The notes below the pieces were generated by a model. The model had not been told where the DNA came from. It saw only the letters and a program-made list of their open reading frames with translations, and did not search any database. Positions 24,476 to 32,317 of a stretch of DNA of 40,247 bases are shown one piece after another; positions within the stretch are counted from its first letter, which is position 1, and each line of letters opens with the position of its first letter. Origin of the DNA: CAWGCE01 sp964480915 (GTDB lineage Bacteria > Planctomycetota > Planctomycetia > Pirellulales > Pirellulaceae); contig CAYZRS010000049.1 in assembly GCA_964480915.1 (NCBI GenBank), positions 1 to 40,247 of the forward strand. Reading direction: 5' to 3'. The translations under genes were made by a program, and so were the position numbers.

Positions 24476-26137
24476 TTACTCAAAGAACTGGAGGTCGGGG
24501 TTGGATTTTGCTTCCGCTGTGAGCCAGTCGATGAAGTCGGTGAATTGATCGAAGCAGCGCTCTTCCGGAACGATGTTTGGAACGAGCTGGATTTGTCGCA
24601 TCATGTCGAGCGGCTGTTCTCCGGCATCGGTAATGACGACGGCAACTTTCTTTTCATTTAAGTCGAACACCATGTCTTCCAGCGCGTAGAGTCCGGATTG
24701 ATCCATGTAGGGGACCCGTTCCATGCGAATCACGACCAGCTGAACATGATCGGGCAGCAGCTTCGTCAACTCTTTGAAGCCAGTGATGAAGCCAAACGTC
24801 AACGGGCCGAACAGGTGCTTGATGAATATCTTGTCGGTCGCATCGACCTGCAAGTCCAATTCATCTTCCCATGGCTCCTCCGGTTCCAGCTTGGTCACCG
24901 TCGAGCGATTTTCGCTAATCTCGCTGATGCGTTGCATGAAGAAGAAGCAGGCCAAGACCATACCGAGACCGACCGCCCACAGCAGATCAAACAGAACGGT
25001 CGTCCCGAAGACGATCAGCATCACGATCACATCGGCTCTCGGCACTTTGTTCATGTGTTTGAGCGCTTTGTAGTCGATGATGCCCAAGCCGACCGTAAAA
25101 AGGATGCCGGCGAGGACCGGTTTCGGAATCATCGCGGCGTATTTGCCGGCGCCCAGCAGGACGACCAGTAACAGTAGCGAGTGAATCATGCCCGAGATGC
25201 GCGTGCGGCCTCCTGCATTTACGTTCACCACCGTTCGCACGGTGGCTCCAGCGCCGGGCAAAGCACCAAAGAGCGATGCGATGATGTTGCCCAGTCCTTG
25301 GCCAATGAGTTCCTGACGCGAGTTGTGCCGGGTCTTCGTGATATTGTCTGCGACCACCGACGTCAGTAGCGAATCGATGGTGCCGAGCAAGGCGAGTGAG
25401 AGTCCGTATTGAATGATGAACTGAATCGATTCCTTGTCGAGCGCGATCTGCGAGAATGCACTCAGCTTGAGTGCCGGGAGTCCACTCGGGATCTCACCGA
25501 TTGTCGGGACTGCGAACGCTGCCAATACCGAGACAACGGTCATCACGACCAGTGCGACCAGTGATGCCGGGACGGCTTTCGTGACCCGAGGGAGCCCGTA
25601 AATAATGCCGATCGTGCCTAGCCCAAGGATGAGCGCGCCGCTATTCACGCGGCCGAACGCCTGGGGGAGATTGGTCAAAATTTCTAAGACACCGCCCGGG
25701 TTGGATTCTCCTAACAGTGGAAAAATCTGCTGGATAAAGATGATCGCGCCGATCCCCGACATGAATCCAGAAACGACCGGGTAGGGAATGTACTTGATGT
25801 AGTTTCCAAATTTGGCGACGCCGAACACGATCTGCAGGATGCCGGCCAACAAGAAGGTCAGGATAATCATCCACATCCCTTCCTCCAGGCTCCCCGCAAC
25901 CTGCTTGGCAGAAACGATCACGGAGAGCGCTACCAACGTCATCGGAGCGGTTGGGCCACTGACCTGCGACGGGGTGCCGCCGAACAGCGCGGCGAAGAAG
26001 CCAACGATAATGGCTCCATACAATCCGGCGGTCGCGCCCAGTTCCGTTTGGTCGCCGAAAGCGAGCGCCAGGGGCAACGCCACAACACCCGTCGTCAGTC
26101 CACCAAACAGATCGCCTTTAAGATTCTTCGTACTCAT
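24476..26137 (-). CDS. SulP family inorganic anion transporter with STAS domain
   Basis: This 553-residue membrane protein starts with GDLFGGLTTGVVALPLALAFG, the SulP N-terminal signature, and has 10-12 hydrophobic segments to about residue 410. TPSQVSGPTAPMT and the TDLLL-like SLLTSVVADNITKTRHNSRQELIGQGLGN regions match SulP anion exchangers for sulfate, bicarbonate or other anions. The C-terminal cytoplasmic STAS domain (about 440-545) has PYMDQSGLYALEDM, including the family DQSG motif. Substrate cannot be told; bicarbonate or sulfate are both common. Start is uncertain: ATG 26137 has AGGA just upstream, and GTG 26149 is in the same frame. It lies upstream of the Fae gene on the same strand and may be co-transcribed with it. 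Confidence 0.94.
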   Translation of the reverse strand: MSTKNLKGDLFGGLTTGVVALPLALAFGDQTELGATAGLYGAIIVGFFAALFGGTPSQVSGPTAPMTLVALSVIVSAKQVAGSLEEGMWMIILTFLLAGILQIVFGVAKFGNYIKYIPYPVVSGFMSGIGAIIFIQQIFPLLGESNPGGVLEILTNLPQAFGRVNSGALILGLGTIGIIYGLPRVTKAVPASLVALVVMTVVSVLAAFAVPTIGEIPSGLPALKLSAFSQIALDKESIQFIIQYGLSLALLGTIDSLLTSVVADNITKTRHNSRQELIGQGLGNIIASLFGALPGAGATVRTVVNVNAGGRTRISGMIHSLLLLVVLLGAGKYAAMIPKPVLAGILFTVGLGIIDYKALKHMNKVPRADVIVMLIVFGTTVLFDLLWAVGLGMVLACFFFMQRISEISENRSTVTKLEPEEPWEDELDLQVDATDKIFIKHLFGPLTFGFITGFKELTKLLPDHVQLVVIRMERVPYMDQSGLYALEDMVFDLNEKKVAVVITDAGEQPLDMMRQIQLVPNIVPEERCFDQFTDFIDWLTAEAKSNPDLQFFE

Positions 26138-26353
26138 CTTCCTCGCCACTCATACTCAAAGTTGTGAAAGGGCCGTCGACTCGCGCGCCCATTCGTAGTC
26201 CAAGATTCCGCTTCCTGCAAGATGGCCTGCGTTTGGTGGCAACGGAAGTGCGATTCGATGGCCCGAACTCCGGCCTTTTTCGAGGTCTTCATTCGCGTAC
26301 GATGCCGGCGTTGTCGACGATTCCGACTCATCCACTGGAGGATCGTTGACGGA

Positions 26354-28123
26354 TCAACGAATCTGAGCCTGTTCGATTTCTTCGAGTGCAAGATACGCAG
26401 CGGCTAGACTCTCGCCAGAAAGCGCTCGCTTCCACGATTCACTGGTCTGGTTGGCCGATGTCAGGATTCGCCAGTACGCCCACGCCGAGACAACAAGTCC
26501 GATCACGCCGACGATTAGCGAGACGATCAGCGCTTCTGGATTGAGCACGACTTCGTCGAACCCGGCGGCAACGCTGACGGGAATCCACATCAACCACCAG
26601 ACGAACCCCACGATGACACTGGCACGTCGGTGCCCGGATCGCACGCTGTCGAGTTTGCTACGGATGTCATCTACCGGTTTCGAATAGTCTATTCGTCTGA
26701 CCCTGGTACACACCAGCGCCGCTTGAGAAATCACGATCACGCCATAGACGTGCAGAATGACTCCATTGACAACGCGATGTAGAACGTGAGTATTGCGTGC
26801 CCAGCACTGTGCTCCCAGCAGAACAAGTGCCACGCCAATCAGTATGAGCAGCAATTGTCCACGGAAAAGAGGCCGCAGTGATCGTTCGATGCGATCCATC
26901 AATTGCCGGCGTGTCAGCAGCAGTCTTCCGGCCAGCTCCTGTCGTTCCAAATTCGCAGATGCCGCTTGCGTCGTCGCGCGGGAGTTCTCGTCGTGGACCA
27001 TCGTTGGCGCCAAGGCCGACGCTGTGTTGGAAGTGATCGACTGCAGGTCCGACTTGATGTGGCTCGCTCGCTGATAGCGAAGTTGTGGTTCCTTTTCGAG
27101 TGTACGCAGCACGACGTCGTCAAGACGGACGTCGATTTCTACTTTTGCAGATGGCGCTGCAAAGCGACCAATCGGCAATTCACCGGTGAGCATCTCGTAG
27201 ATGACGACTCCCAACGAATAGATGTCGGCTCGGTGGTCGACGCTGTGTGAGCCTTCCATTTGTTCTGGGGCCATGTAACGCGGCGTGCCCATGACTTGAT
27301 GCGTGCCGGTGAGCGGATGTGGCTCGTTCTTGTCGCCAAGTATCCGCGATAATCCAAAGTCGGCGATTTTCACCGAACCATCTACCGACATCAGGATATT
27401 TTCCGGTTTAATGTCCCGATGCACGACGCCTTTGTCATGCGCGTATTGTAGCGCGTCGCAAAGGTGTGGCACGATCGCGAGCGCATGCTTCGGTTCCAGT
27501 TCGCCCGCTTTGACGATGTCGCGAAGGGTCGAACCTTCGATGTATTCCATGAGAAAATAGTAGGTGTCGGCGACGTTTCCGAATTCATACAGGGCCACGA
27601 TGTTGGGATGATTCAGCTTTGCCAGCGTGCGGGCTTCACGTGTGAATCGCAGCGCGAATTTGACATCGTGACCGAACTCCTCCGGCAAAATCTTGATGGC
27701 GACGATACGGTCGAGCCCTTCCTGCCGAGCCTTGTAGACGGCGCCCATGCCACCGACACCGATCGGCGCCATGATCTGAAGCGATGGAAACAACTCGGCC
27801 AAGCGTTCGACACTGGGCGGCTCGAATGTGCCTGTCGCCTTCACGCCTTCATGCAGCGCGTCGCGGATGGTCTGAGCATCCTCGGGGAAGCGGTCGAGGT
27901 ATTCCTGTTCGGTAGGCGAAGCGCCGCCTCGACGTCGATAATCGACATCCAGGACAATCAGTTCCGCCAACAGGGCAGCGCGCTCGGTCGATGAGAACTC
28001 GGCGGTGAGCAGCGATTCGATAGCAGGTGGCTGATTTGTCTGCCATGCTTGCTCAAACTGGGCGCACAAATCATCGATCCGCTCCAGCGCCTCGATCGGT
28101 AGTCTCTTTTGGCGCATGCTCAT
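26354..28123 (-). CDS. Membrane serine/threonine protein kinase
   Basis: This 589-residue Hanks-type kinase has all catalytic motifs. GVGGMGAVYKA is the glycine loop (122-132), VAIKI has the ATP lysine K144, VVHRDIKPEN gives His235-Arg-Asp237, IADFG holds Asp255, and YMAPEQ is present. A 110-residue N-terminal region, LERIDDLCAQFEQAWQ to RFPEDAQTIRDAL, is common to planctomycete kinases paired with ECF sigma factors. After the kinase domain (115-375) come about four membrane segments in the last 170 residues, which anchor the protein. Its 5' end overlaps the ECF sigma gene by 53 bases, so the two are coupled. It probably phosphorylates proteins in the cytoplasm in the same pathway; the signal and target are unknown. 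Confidence 0.95.
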   Translation of the reverse strand: MSMRQKRLPIEALERIDDLCAQFEQAWQTNQPPAIESLLTAEFSSTERAALLAELIVLDVDYRRRGGASPTEQEYLDRFPEDAQTIRDALHEGVKATGTFEPPSVERLAELFPSLQIMAPIGVGGMGAVYKARQEGLDRIVAIKILPEEFGHDVKFALRFTREARTLAKLNHPNIVALYEFGNVADTYYFLMEYIEGSTLRDIVKAGELEPKHALAIVPHLCDALQYAHDKGVVHRDIKPENILMSVDGSVKIADFGLSRILGDKNEPHPLTGTHQVMGTPRYMAPEQMEGSHSVDHRADIYSLGVVIYEMLTGELPIGRFAAPSAKVEIDVRLDDVVLRTLEKEPQLRYQRASHIKSDLQSITSNTASALAPTMVHDENSRATTQAASANLERQELAGRLLLTRRQLMDRIERSLRPLFRGQLLLILIGVALVLLGAQCWARNTHVLHRVVNGVILHVYGVIVISQAALVCTRVRRIDYSKPVDDIRSKLDSVRSGHRRASVIVGFVWWLMWIPVSVAAGFDEVVLNPEALIVSLIVGVIGLVVSAWAYWRILTSANQTSESWKRALSGESLAAAYLALEEIEQAQIR

Positions 28124-28721
28124 TGAATTCCAACAATTCTTGCTGACATTTTTCTCGAATCAAATGAAAACGACGCTCAATCGTTCGCTCAGAGCAGCCA
28201 AACCGCTCGGCGAGTTCTGCGTTTGAGTATCCCTCTAACTTGGCACCCGCTAAATCTCTCAGCTGCCCGACACCCAAGTGAGAAAAAAATTGTTCGACCG
28301 ATTCCTGCATCATTAGCACCATTTCGGGCGATGGTTCGTTCCCGATCGCTTCCATCACGTTTTCGTCGTCGCCCGTTTGGTCTAGTGAGTGAACTTTGAC
28401 GTTGCCACCGCGCCGCTGCCGCTGGTCGTGCCTGTGCTTGTCGACGACCTTTCTGGCCGACATTCGCAACAATAGCCGCCAAAGATCGTCTCGATCCGAC
28501 AAGTCGGGGAATCGGCCGTTTTCTGCCGCTGCATAGAAACTGTCGAAGACACTCAGGACGATGTCTTCCTCGTCCGAGACGGCTCGATTCTGTCCGTACA
28601 ACCGGGCACGTACGGCTCGCACCAGGCGGTCGAAATAGTGCTGCCAGATGCGATTCGCGGCGACGCCGTCACCGGCCTTCACCAAATCGATCCAATGGCT
28701 AACATTCGGATTCTGCGACAT
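28071..28721 (-). CDS. ECF-type RNA polymerase sigma factor, planctomycete group
   Basis: This 216-residue sigma factor has a region-2 domain (GDGVAANRIWQHYFDRLVRA, then DEEDIVLSVFDSFYAAAENG) and a region-4 helix-turn-helix (ELAERFGCSERTIERRFHLIREK). The middle carries a charged linker of about 60 residues after ARKVVDKHRHDQRQRRGG. It directs RNA polymerase to a set of promoters unknown here. No anti-sigma gene lies next to it; instead a protein kinase gene overlaps its last 53 bases. That arrangement is typical of planctomycete ECF sigma-kinase pairs, where the kinase may control the sigma factor. ATG 28721 starts the family sequence; an upstream frame to 28799 lacks family residues. Confidence 0.92.
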   Translation of the reverse strand: MSQNPNVSHWIDLVKAGDGVAANRIWQHYFDRLVRAVRARLYGQNRAVSDEEDIVLSVFDSFYAAAENGRFPDLSDRDDLWRLLLRMSARKVVDKHRHDQRQRRGGNVKVHSLDQTGDDENVMEAIGNEPSPEMVLMMQESVEQFFSHLGVGQLRDLAGAKLEGYSNAELAERFGCSERTIERRFHLIREKCQQELLEFNEHAPKETTDRGAGADR

Positions 28722-28871
28722 ATGAACAGGCTGACAGGAATGGGGCAGGAAGAGAGTCCGCGCACCCATGGTACCACTTCCAGCGTAAGCAATGCACACG
28801 AACTATCGATGGGGAGAGGGATTCCTGGGCATCATGATGATATTTCGAGTGACTTTGCTTTGGGGGCCCGC

Positions 28872-29936
28872 CTAGCGACGGCGGCCGGCCGCGTCGGCGA
28901 TCTTCTCACCAATCAGCGTTATCTTATGGTCGCGTAGCCGTTTTTCGTTCAGCCAATAGGGACTCGTGATTTCTTTGAAAGCATGAATTGCCGCCTGCAT
29001 TCCCTCGGCCCAAGCGACGGTAATCAATTTGATGTCGCCGTGCACGTCACCGACAGCAAAGATGCCTCGCCGGCTTGTTTCGAAGTAGGGATCGATCGCG
29101 ATACTCCCATCATCATTCAATCGCAAATCGAGTCGTTCGAATGTCTCCTTCGCCGATAGAAAACCGATCTGGACGATGGCCGTGGCGCATTGGAGCGTTT
29201 CGCCAGTACTCAAAGCAAGTGCCAAGTTGTCGCCCGCGAATTGCGCCGACGTCACCTCGGATGCCAGCCGTATCCGACCTCCCAATTGCTTGATCCGATG
29301 GACCGTGTCTGACTTCCCGACGGGCGTTTGTTCGCGCACCAGCACGTCGACGTCTCCATTCCGCTGCAAGGCCATCACCGCAGCGTCGAGTGCCGAGTCG
29401 CCACCGCCGATCACCACGACGCCGTGCCCTTCATAATCGCCAATTTTCGGCATCTTGTAGTGCACTTTTCTCGATTCAAGTTGGTCGAGTACCGGTAACT
29501 TGCGTGGGAAGTGCAACAATCCAAAGGCGATGATGACTTTTCGGCAGAGATACTCACCTTGGTTCGTGATGACTCGCTTTAGAGTCTCGTCATTCTCGAT
29601 GCGTGCGGTATCTTCGATCGAAACTAGCTCTTCATTGAATCGAAACTGAACCACCGCGTTGACCGCTTGGCGGTACGTTCGGTCGGAAAGTTCTTGTCCG
29701 GTGATGCCGTCGGGAAAACCAGGGATATCGACGATCTTCTTATCGGCATAGAGGAAATTCGGTTGTCCGCCAGGTTTCTCTTTGGCTTCAATCACGAGCG
29801 TTGTCAAACCGCGATGAGCGGTCGTCAGGCTGGCCGCCAATCCGCCAGGACCCGCGCCAATGATGACGACGTCCCAGTACTCGAGCTGGCTAAAATCGAG
29901 TTGAGGGTCGAGTTCGGTAACTTTGAAATCTGCCAT
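28872..29936 (-). CDS. Thioredoxin-reductase-like ferredoxin/flavodoxin NADP reductase
   Basis: This 354-residue protein has two Rossmann domains: FAD-binding VVIIGAGPGGLAASL (about 23-37) and NAD(P)-binding GVVVIGGGDSALDAAVMAL (about 170-190), then GIFAVGDVHGD for FAD. It resembles thioredoxin reductase, but the redox CxxC between the domains is absent, and only a short linker is found there. That is the feature of the ferredoxin/flavodoxin-NADP reductase branch (YumC/TR-type FNR) and related enzymes. A Cys-free version may move electrons from NADPH to ferredoxin. The start is ATG 29936, nine bases after the NDH-2 stop, so the two are in one operon. A 25-residue N-terminal extension precedes the first strand. 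Confidence 0.85.
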   Translation of the reverse strand: MADFKVTELDPQLDFSQLEYWDVVIIGAGPGGLAASLTTAHRGLTTLVIEAKEKPGGQPNFLYADKKIVDIPGFPDGITGQELSDRTYRQAVNAVVQFRFNEELVSIEDTARIENDETLKRVITNQGEYLCRKVIIAFGLLHFPRKLPVLDQLESRKVHYKMPKIGDYEGHGVVVIGGGDSALDAAVMALQRNGDVDVLVREQTPVGKSDTVHRIKQLGGRIRLASEVTSAQFAGDNLALALSTGETLQCATAIVQIGFLSAKETFERLDLRLNDDGSIAIDPYFETSRRGIFAVGDVHGDIKLITVAWAEGMQAAIHAFKEITSPYWLNEKRLRDHKITLIGEKIADAAGRRR

Positions 29937-29945
29937 GAGTTGTTC

Positions 29946-31307
29946 TCACGAAGAAATAGTGGAAGCCGAAGAGGAATCGATCGTTGGTGTATTTGCGGGC
30001 GGAAAAGGTTCGGTGATCAATCTTGCCGAGCGGTTTCGTGTCCAATAATTCCAGAACCATTGCAATGAGACGAGGATGCGGTTTTCGTGTCCGACCAGCA
30101 GAATTAGATGAAGGAACAGCCAGGTCAGCCAAGCCGGGTAGCCGCCGAATTGTAACTTGCCTAAATGGCAGACTGCCGATGAGCGTCCGATCGTCGCCAT
30201 CTGTCCCAAATCGCGATACACAAATGGCTTGGTGGGATTGCCTTGCAGCTGCCGTCGGATTTGGCGTGCGACATGCTTGCCTTGCTGGCTGGCCACTGCA
30301 GCGGTCCCCGGCAACTGCGAACCGTCGGCAGCGGTCAGCGTGGACATGTCGCCCAGAACAAACAGCTGGGGAAAGTTCGCCAAGGAGCAATCGGGTTCGA
30401 TCGCTAGCCGGCCCGCCCGATCGACCTCGGTATCGCAGGCGAGCGCGATCTGTTCCGCCAATGGAGAAGCCTTGACACCGGCCGCCCAAAATACGCACTG
30501 CGAGTGGACCGGTTGCAGCTGGTCGCCTTGTTGAAGCACGACTTGTTCCGATTCAATGCGTTGGACGATCGTCGAAGTCTGGACGGTCACGCCGATTCGT
30601 TCGAGTTGCGTCGTTGCCGAATCAGAAAGTTTGCTTGGATAGTTTGGCAGGACGCGCGACTGCCCTTCCACCAATAAGACTTTGGCTGCCGCCGTGTCGT
30701 ATCGACGAAACTCGTCAGGCAGAGTCTGCCGCGCCAGTTCGGCAATCGTTCCGGCCAGTTCTAAGCCGGTCGGACCGGCTCCGACGACAACAAACGTTAA
30801 CCAGCGGGCCCGTTCGTCGGCCGAATCGCATCGCTCTGCTGCCTCGAACGCGGCCAAGATGCGAGTTCGGATGGCGGTCGCGTCTTGAATGCTCTTGAGT
30901 CCCGGAGCGTGTTGCTCGAACTGATGGTTGCCGAAGTAATGATGCCTGGCTCCCGTCGCGACGACCAGCGTGTCGTAGGCGATTTCTTGCCGGGAAGCTT
31001 GACCCGTGGAGAAAGCTGGGGGTTCGCGATTCGAGCCGAGTTGAATCACTTTTCGATTCGGTTCGAGACCACAGACTTCACCGAGGAGCACCGTTGTGTT
31101 GCGTTGCCGTTTCAAGATCGAGCGCAACGGTGTGGCGATATTGGCCGGCGAGAGCCCGCCGGTGGCCACTTGGTATAGCAAAGGTTGGAAGAGGTGATAG
31201 TTTTGCCGATCGATCAACGTGATCTCGACGGGGGAACGCCTGAGGCCCCGCGCCACGGAAAGGCCCGCAAAACCCCCGCCAACAATTACGACTCGGTGAG
31301 TCGTCAC
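29946..31307 (-). CDS. ndh: Type II NADH:quinone dehydrogenase (NDH-2)
   Basis: This 453-residue flavoprotein has the NDH-2 pattern. FAD-binding is HRVVIVGGGFAGLSVARGL at the N terminus, followed by the family-specific NYHLFQPLLYQVATGGLSP. The NADH-binding motif is FVVVGAGPTGLELAG (about 173-187), and QLFVLGDMS completes FAD binding. The C-terminal 70 residues contain hydrophobic and aromatic helices (YPAWLTWLFLHLILLVGHENRI) typical of membrane attachment. It oxidises NADH and reduces quinone without proton pumping. It is the first gene of a two-gene operon with the TrxR-like reductase downstream. A 17-bp tandem repeat lies just ahead of its start and could regulate it. Confidence 0.94.
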   Translation of the reverse strand: MTTHRVVIVGGGFAGLSVARGLRRSPVEITLIDRQNYHLFQPLLYQVATGGLSPANIATPLRSILKRQRNTTVLLGEVCGLEPNRKVIQLGSNREPPAFSTGQASRQEIAYDTLVVATGARHHYFGNHQFEQHAPGLKSIQDATAIRTRILAAFEAAERCDSADERARWLTFVVVGAGPTGLELAGTIAELARQTLPDEFRRYDTAAAKVLLVEGQSRVLPNYPSKLSDSATTQLERIGVTVQTSTIVQRIESEQVVLQQGDQLQPVHSQCVFWAAGVKASPLAEQIALACDTEVDRAGRLAIEPDCSLANFPQLFVLGDMSTLTAADGSQLPGTAAVASQQGKHVARQIRRQLQGNPTKPFVYRDLGQMATIGRSSAVCHLGKLQFGGYPAWLTWLFLHLILLVGHENRILVSLQWFWNYWTRNRSARLITEPFPPANTPTIDSSSASTISS

Positions 31308-31317
31308 GGCTGCCTCT

Positions 31318-31351
31318 GTATGGTTGCTAGACGTGTGTGGTTGCTAGACGT
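31318..31351. repeat. 17-bp tandem repeat before ndh
   Basis: GTATGGTTGCTAGACGT (31318-31334) is followed directly by GTGTGGTTGCTAGACGT (31335-31351), with one mismatch. It begins 11 bp upstream of the ndh start. The period is close to 1.6 helical turns, and the position fits a paired regulator site or leader element; function is unknown. Confidence 0.85.
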
Positions 31352-31470
31352 CATCAGCTGCCAGCGATCGTCTTCCCGACGTTCACCCTCGCTGGTTGAT
31401 TATTCGTCCAGCGTAAGCAAGATCAACGGTGAAAACTGGGCGAATGTTGAGAATTTTCGTTCTCCCGATC

Positions 31471-31488
31471 GATCTGGCCGATCTGGCC
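31471..31488. repeat. 9-bp perfect tandem repeat
   Basis: GATCTGGCC occurs twice in tandem (31471-31479, 31480-31488) in the divergent spacer. It may be a simple duplication. Confidence 0.7.
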
Positions 31489-31685
31489 GAACCGTGCCCC
31501 TCGCCGACCGCGGTTTTCAGGTGAGGATCGATACGGCGCGAAACTGAAAAAAATGGCCGGATGTCTGAGGCATGTGGCGGGCGGACGTCGCACTGGTCAG
31601 TAGCGGAGTCGACTCGACGGTACCGCTACCATCAAACGCTCCTAAAACAGCTCAACAGAATCAAGCGAATTCAAGGAACTCAGAT

Positions 31686-32210
31686 ATGAATCAAAAATAC
31701 AAAATCCTGCTCGGTACAATGATTGCGCTCGGCCTCTCTGGCGTGGAAGTCGAGGCTCAATCGGGGCACGTGATTCAAGAATTACGGCGAGTTCGACAAC
31801 AATTCCAGCGGCCCACGATGACGACCTACCCAGCAACGAATCCAAGTGGCCCCGTTATGGGAACTCACCCGCAGACGTACCCGACGTACCAGTACCCGGC
31901 ACAATATCCCGTTTATGTTTCGCCTGATCAATTCAACGGCTACAACCCTTACACTGGACGCCCCAACACTAAGAATGAGCAGGTCGACAATACTTATTAC
32001 GATCAAAACCGAGAGGCGAGTAAATTCAACGGCACGCGACGTTGGGTCCGTCGTCCGATTCACAACGCTCAAGGGCAGGTGGTTGGGTACCAAGAAGGAT
32101 ACGTTTGGACCAACTCGGTCACGGGAGTTGAACACGGCGAATTGAAGAACGTGACACCCAATAACCAGGGCGGCGAGCACGAGCAAATCCAGCTTAAGAG
32201 CGTGCTATAG
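31686..32210 (+). CDS. Small secreted protein rich in Tyr, Asn and Pro, unknown function
   Basis: This 174-residue protein has a signal peptide (1-24, ending VEAQ). The middle, about 45-90, is rich in Pro, Tyr and Thr, with TYP/QYP motifs (HPQTYPTYQYPAQYP). The last 70 residues may form a small domain with TRRWVRRPIHNAQGQVVGYQEGYVW and TGVEHGELKNV. No family is recognised. ATG 31686 has AAGGA about ten bases upstream and starts the signal peptide. It is transcribed alone, away from ndh, with a hairpin terminator 26 bp after its stop. Composition suggests a surface or envelope component, which is inference. Confidence 0.8.
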   Translation: MNQKYKILLGTMIALGLSGVEVEAQSGHVIQELRRVRQQFQRPTMTTYPATNPSGPVMGTHPQTYPTYQYPAQYPVYVSPDQFNGYNPYTGRPNTKNEQVDNTYYDQNREASKFNGTRRWVRRPIHNAQGQVVGYQEGYVWTNSVTGVEHGELKNVTPNNQGGEHEQIQLKSVL

Positions 32211-32235
32211 ATTGCTCAGAACAGAAACATATTCC

Positions 32236-32263
32236 AACGGCCACAGATTCGACTGTGGCCGTT
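32236..32263 (+). terminator. Hairpin terminator of the small secreted-protein gene
   Basis: AACGGCCACAG (32236-32246) pairs with CTGTGGCCGTT (32253-32263) in an 11-bp perfect stem with a 6-base loop. The right side leads into a weak T tract (GTTTCCC). It lies 26 bp after the stop at 32210 and 54 bp from the end of the opposing kinase gene, so it may also stop the reverse transcript. Confidence 0.75.
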
Positions 32264-32317
32264 TCCCTATTGTCTGACAGTCGCGCACGTTCGCGGTGCA
32301 GCGGGTTGGTCGAAACG

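Larger units (their letters stand above)
31308..31685. other. Divergent promoter region with two direct repeats
   Basis: This 378-bp spacer lies between the divergent ndh (-) and the small secreted-protein gene (+), so it should hold both promoters. It carries a 17-bp tandem repeat near ndh (31318-31351) and a 9-bp tandem repeat (31471-31488). I could not pick reliable promoter boxes. Nothing else was recognised. Confidence 0.55.

Noticed and set aside
26344..26359. Hairpin CGTTGA/TCAACG at the end of the kinase gene
   Set aside because: It contains the stop codon of the kinase and is only 6 bp with no T-run, so a terminator claim is weak.
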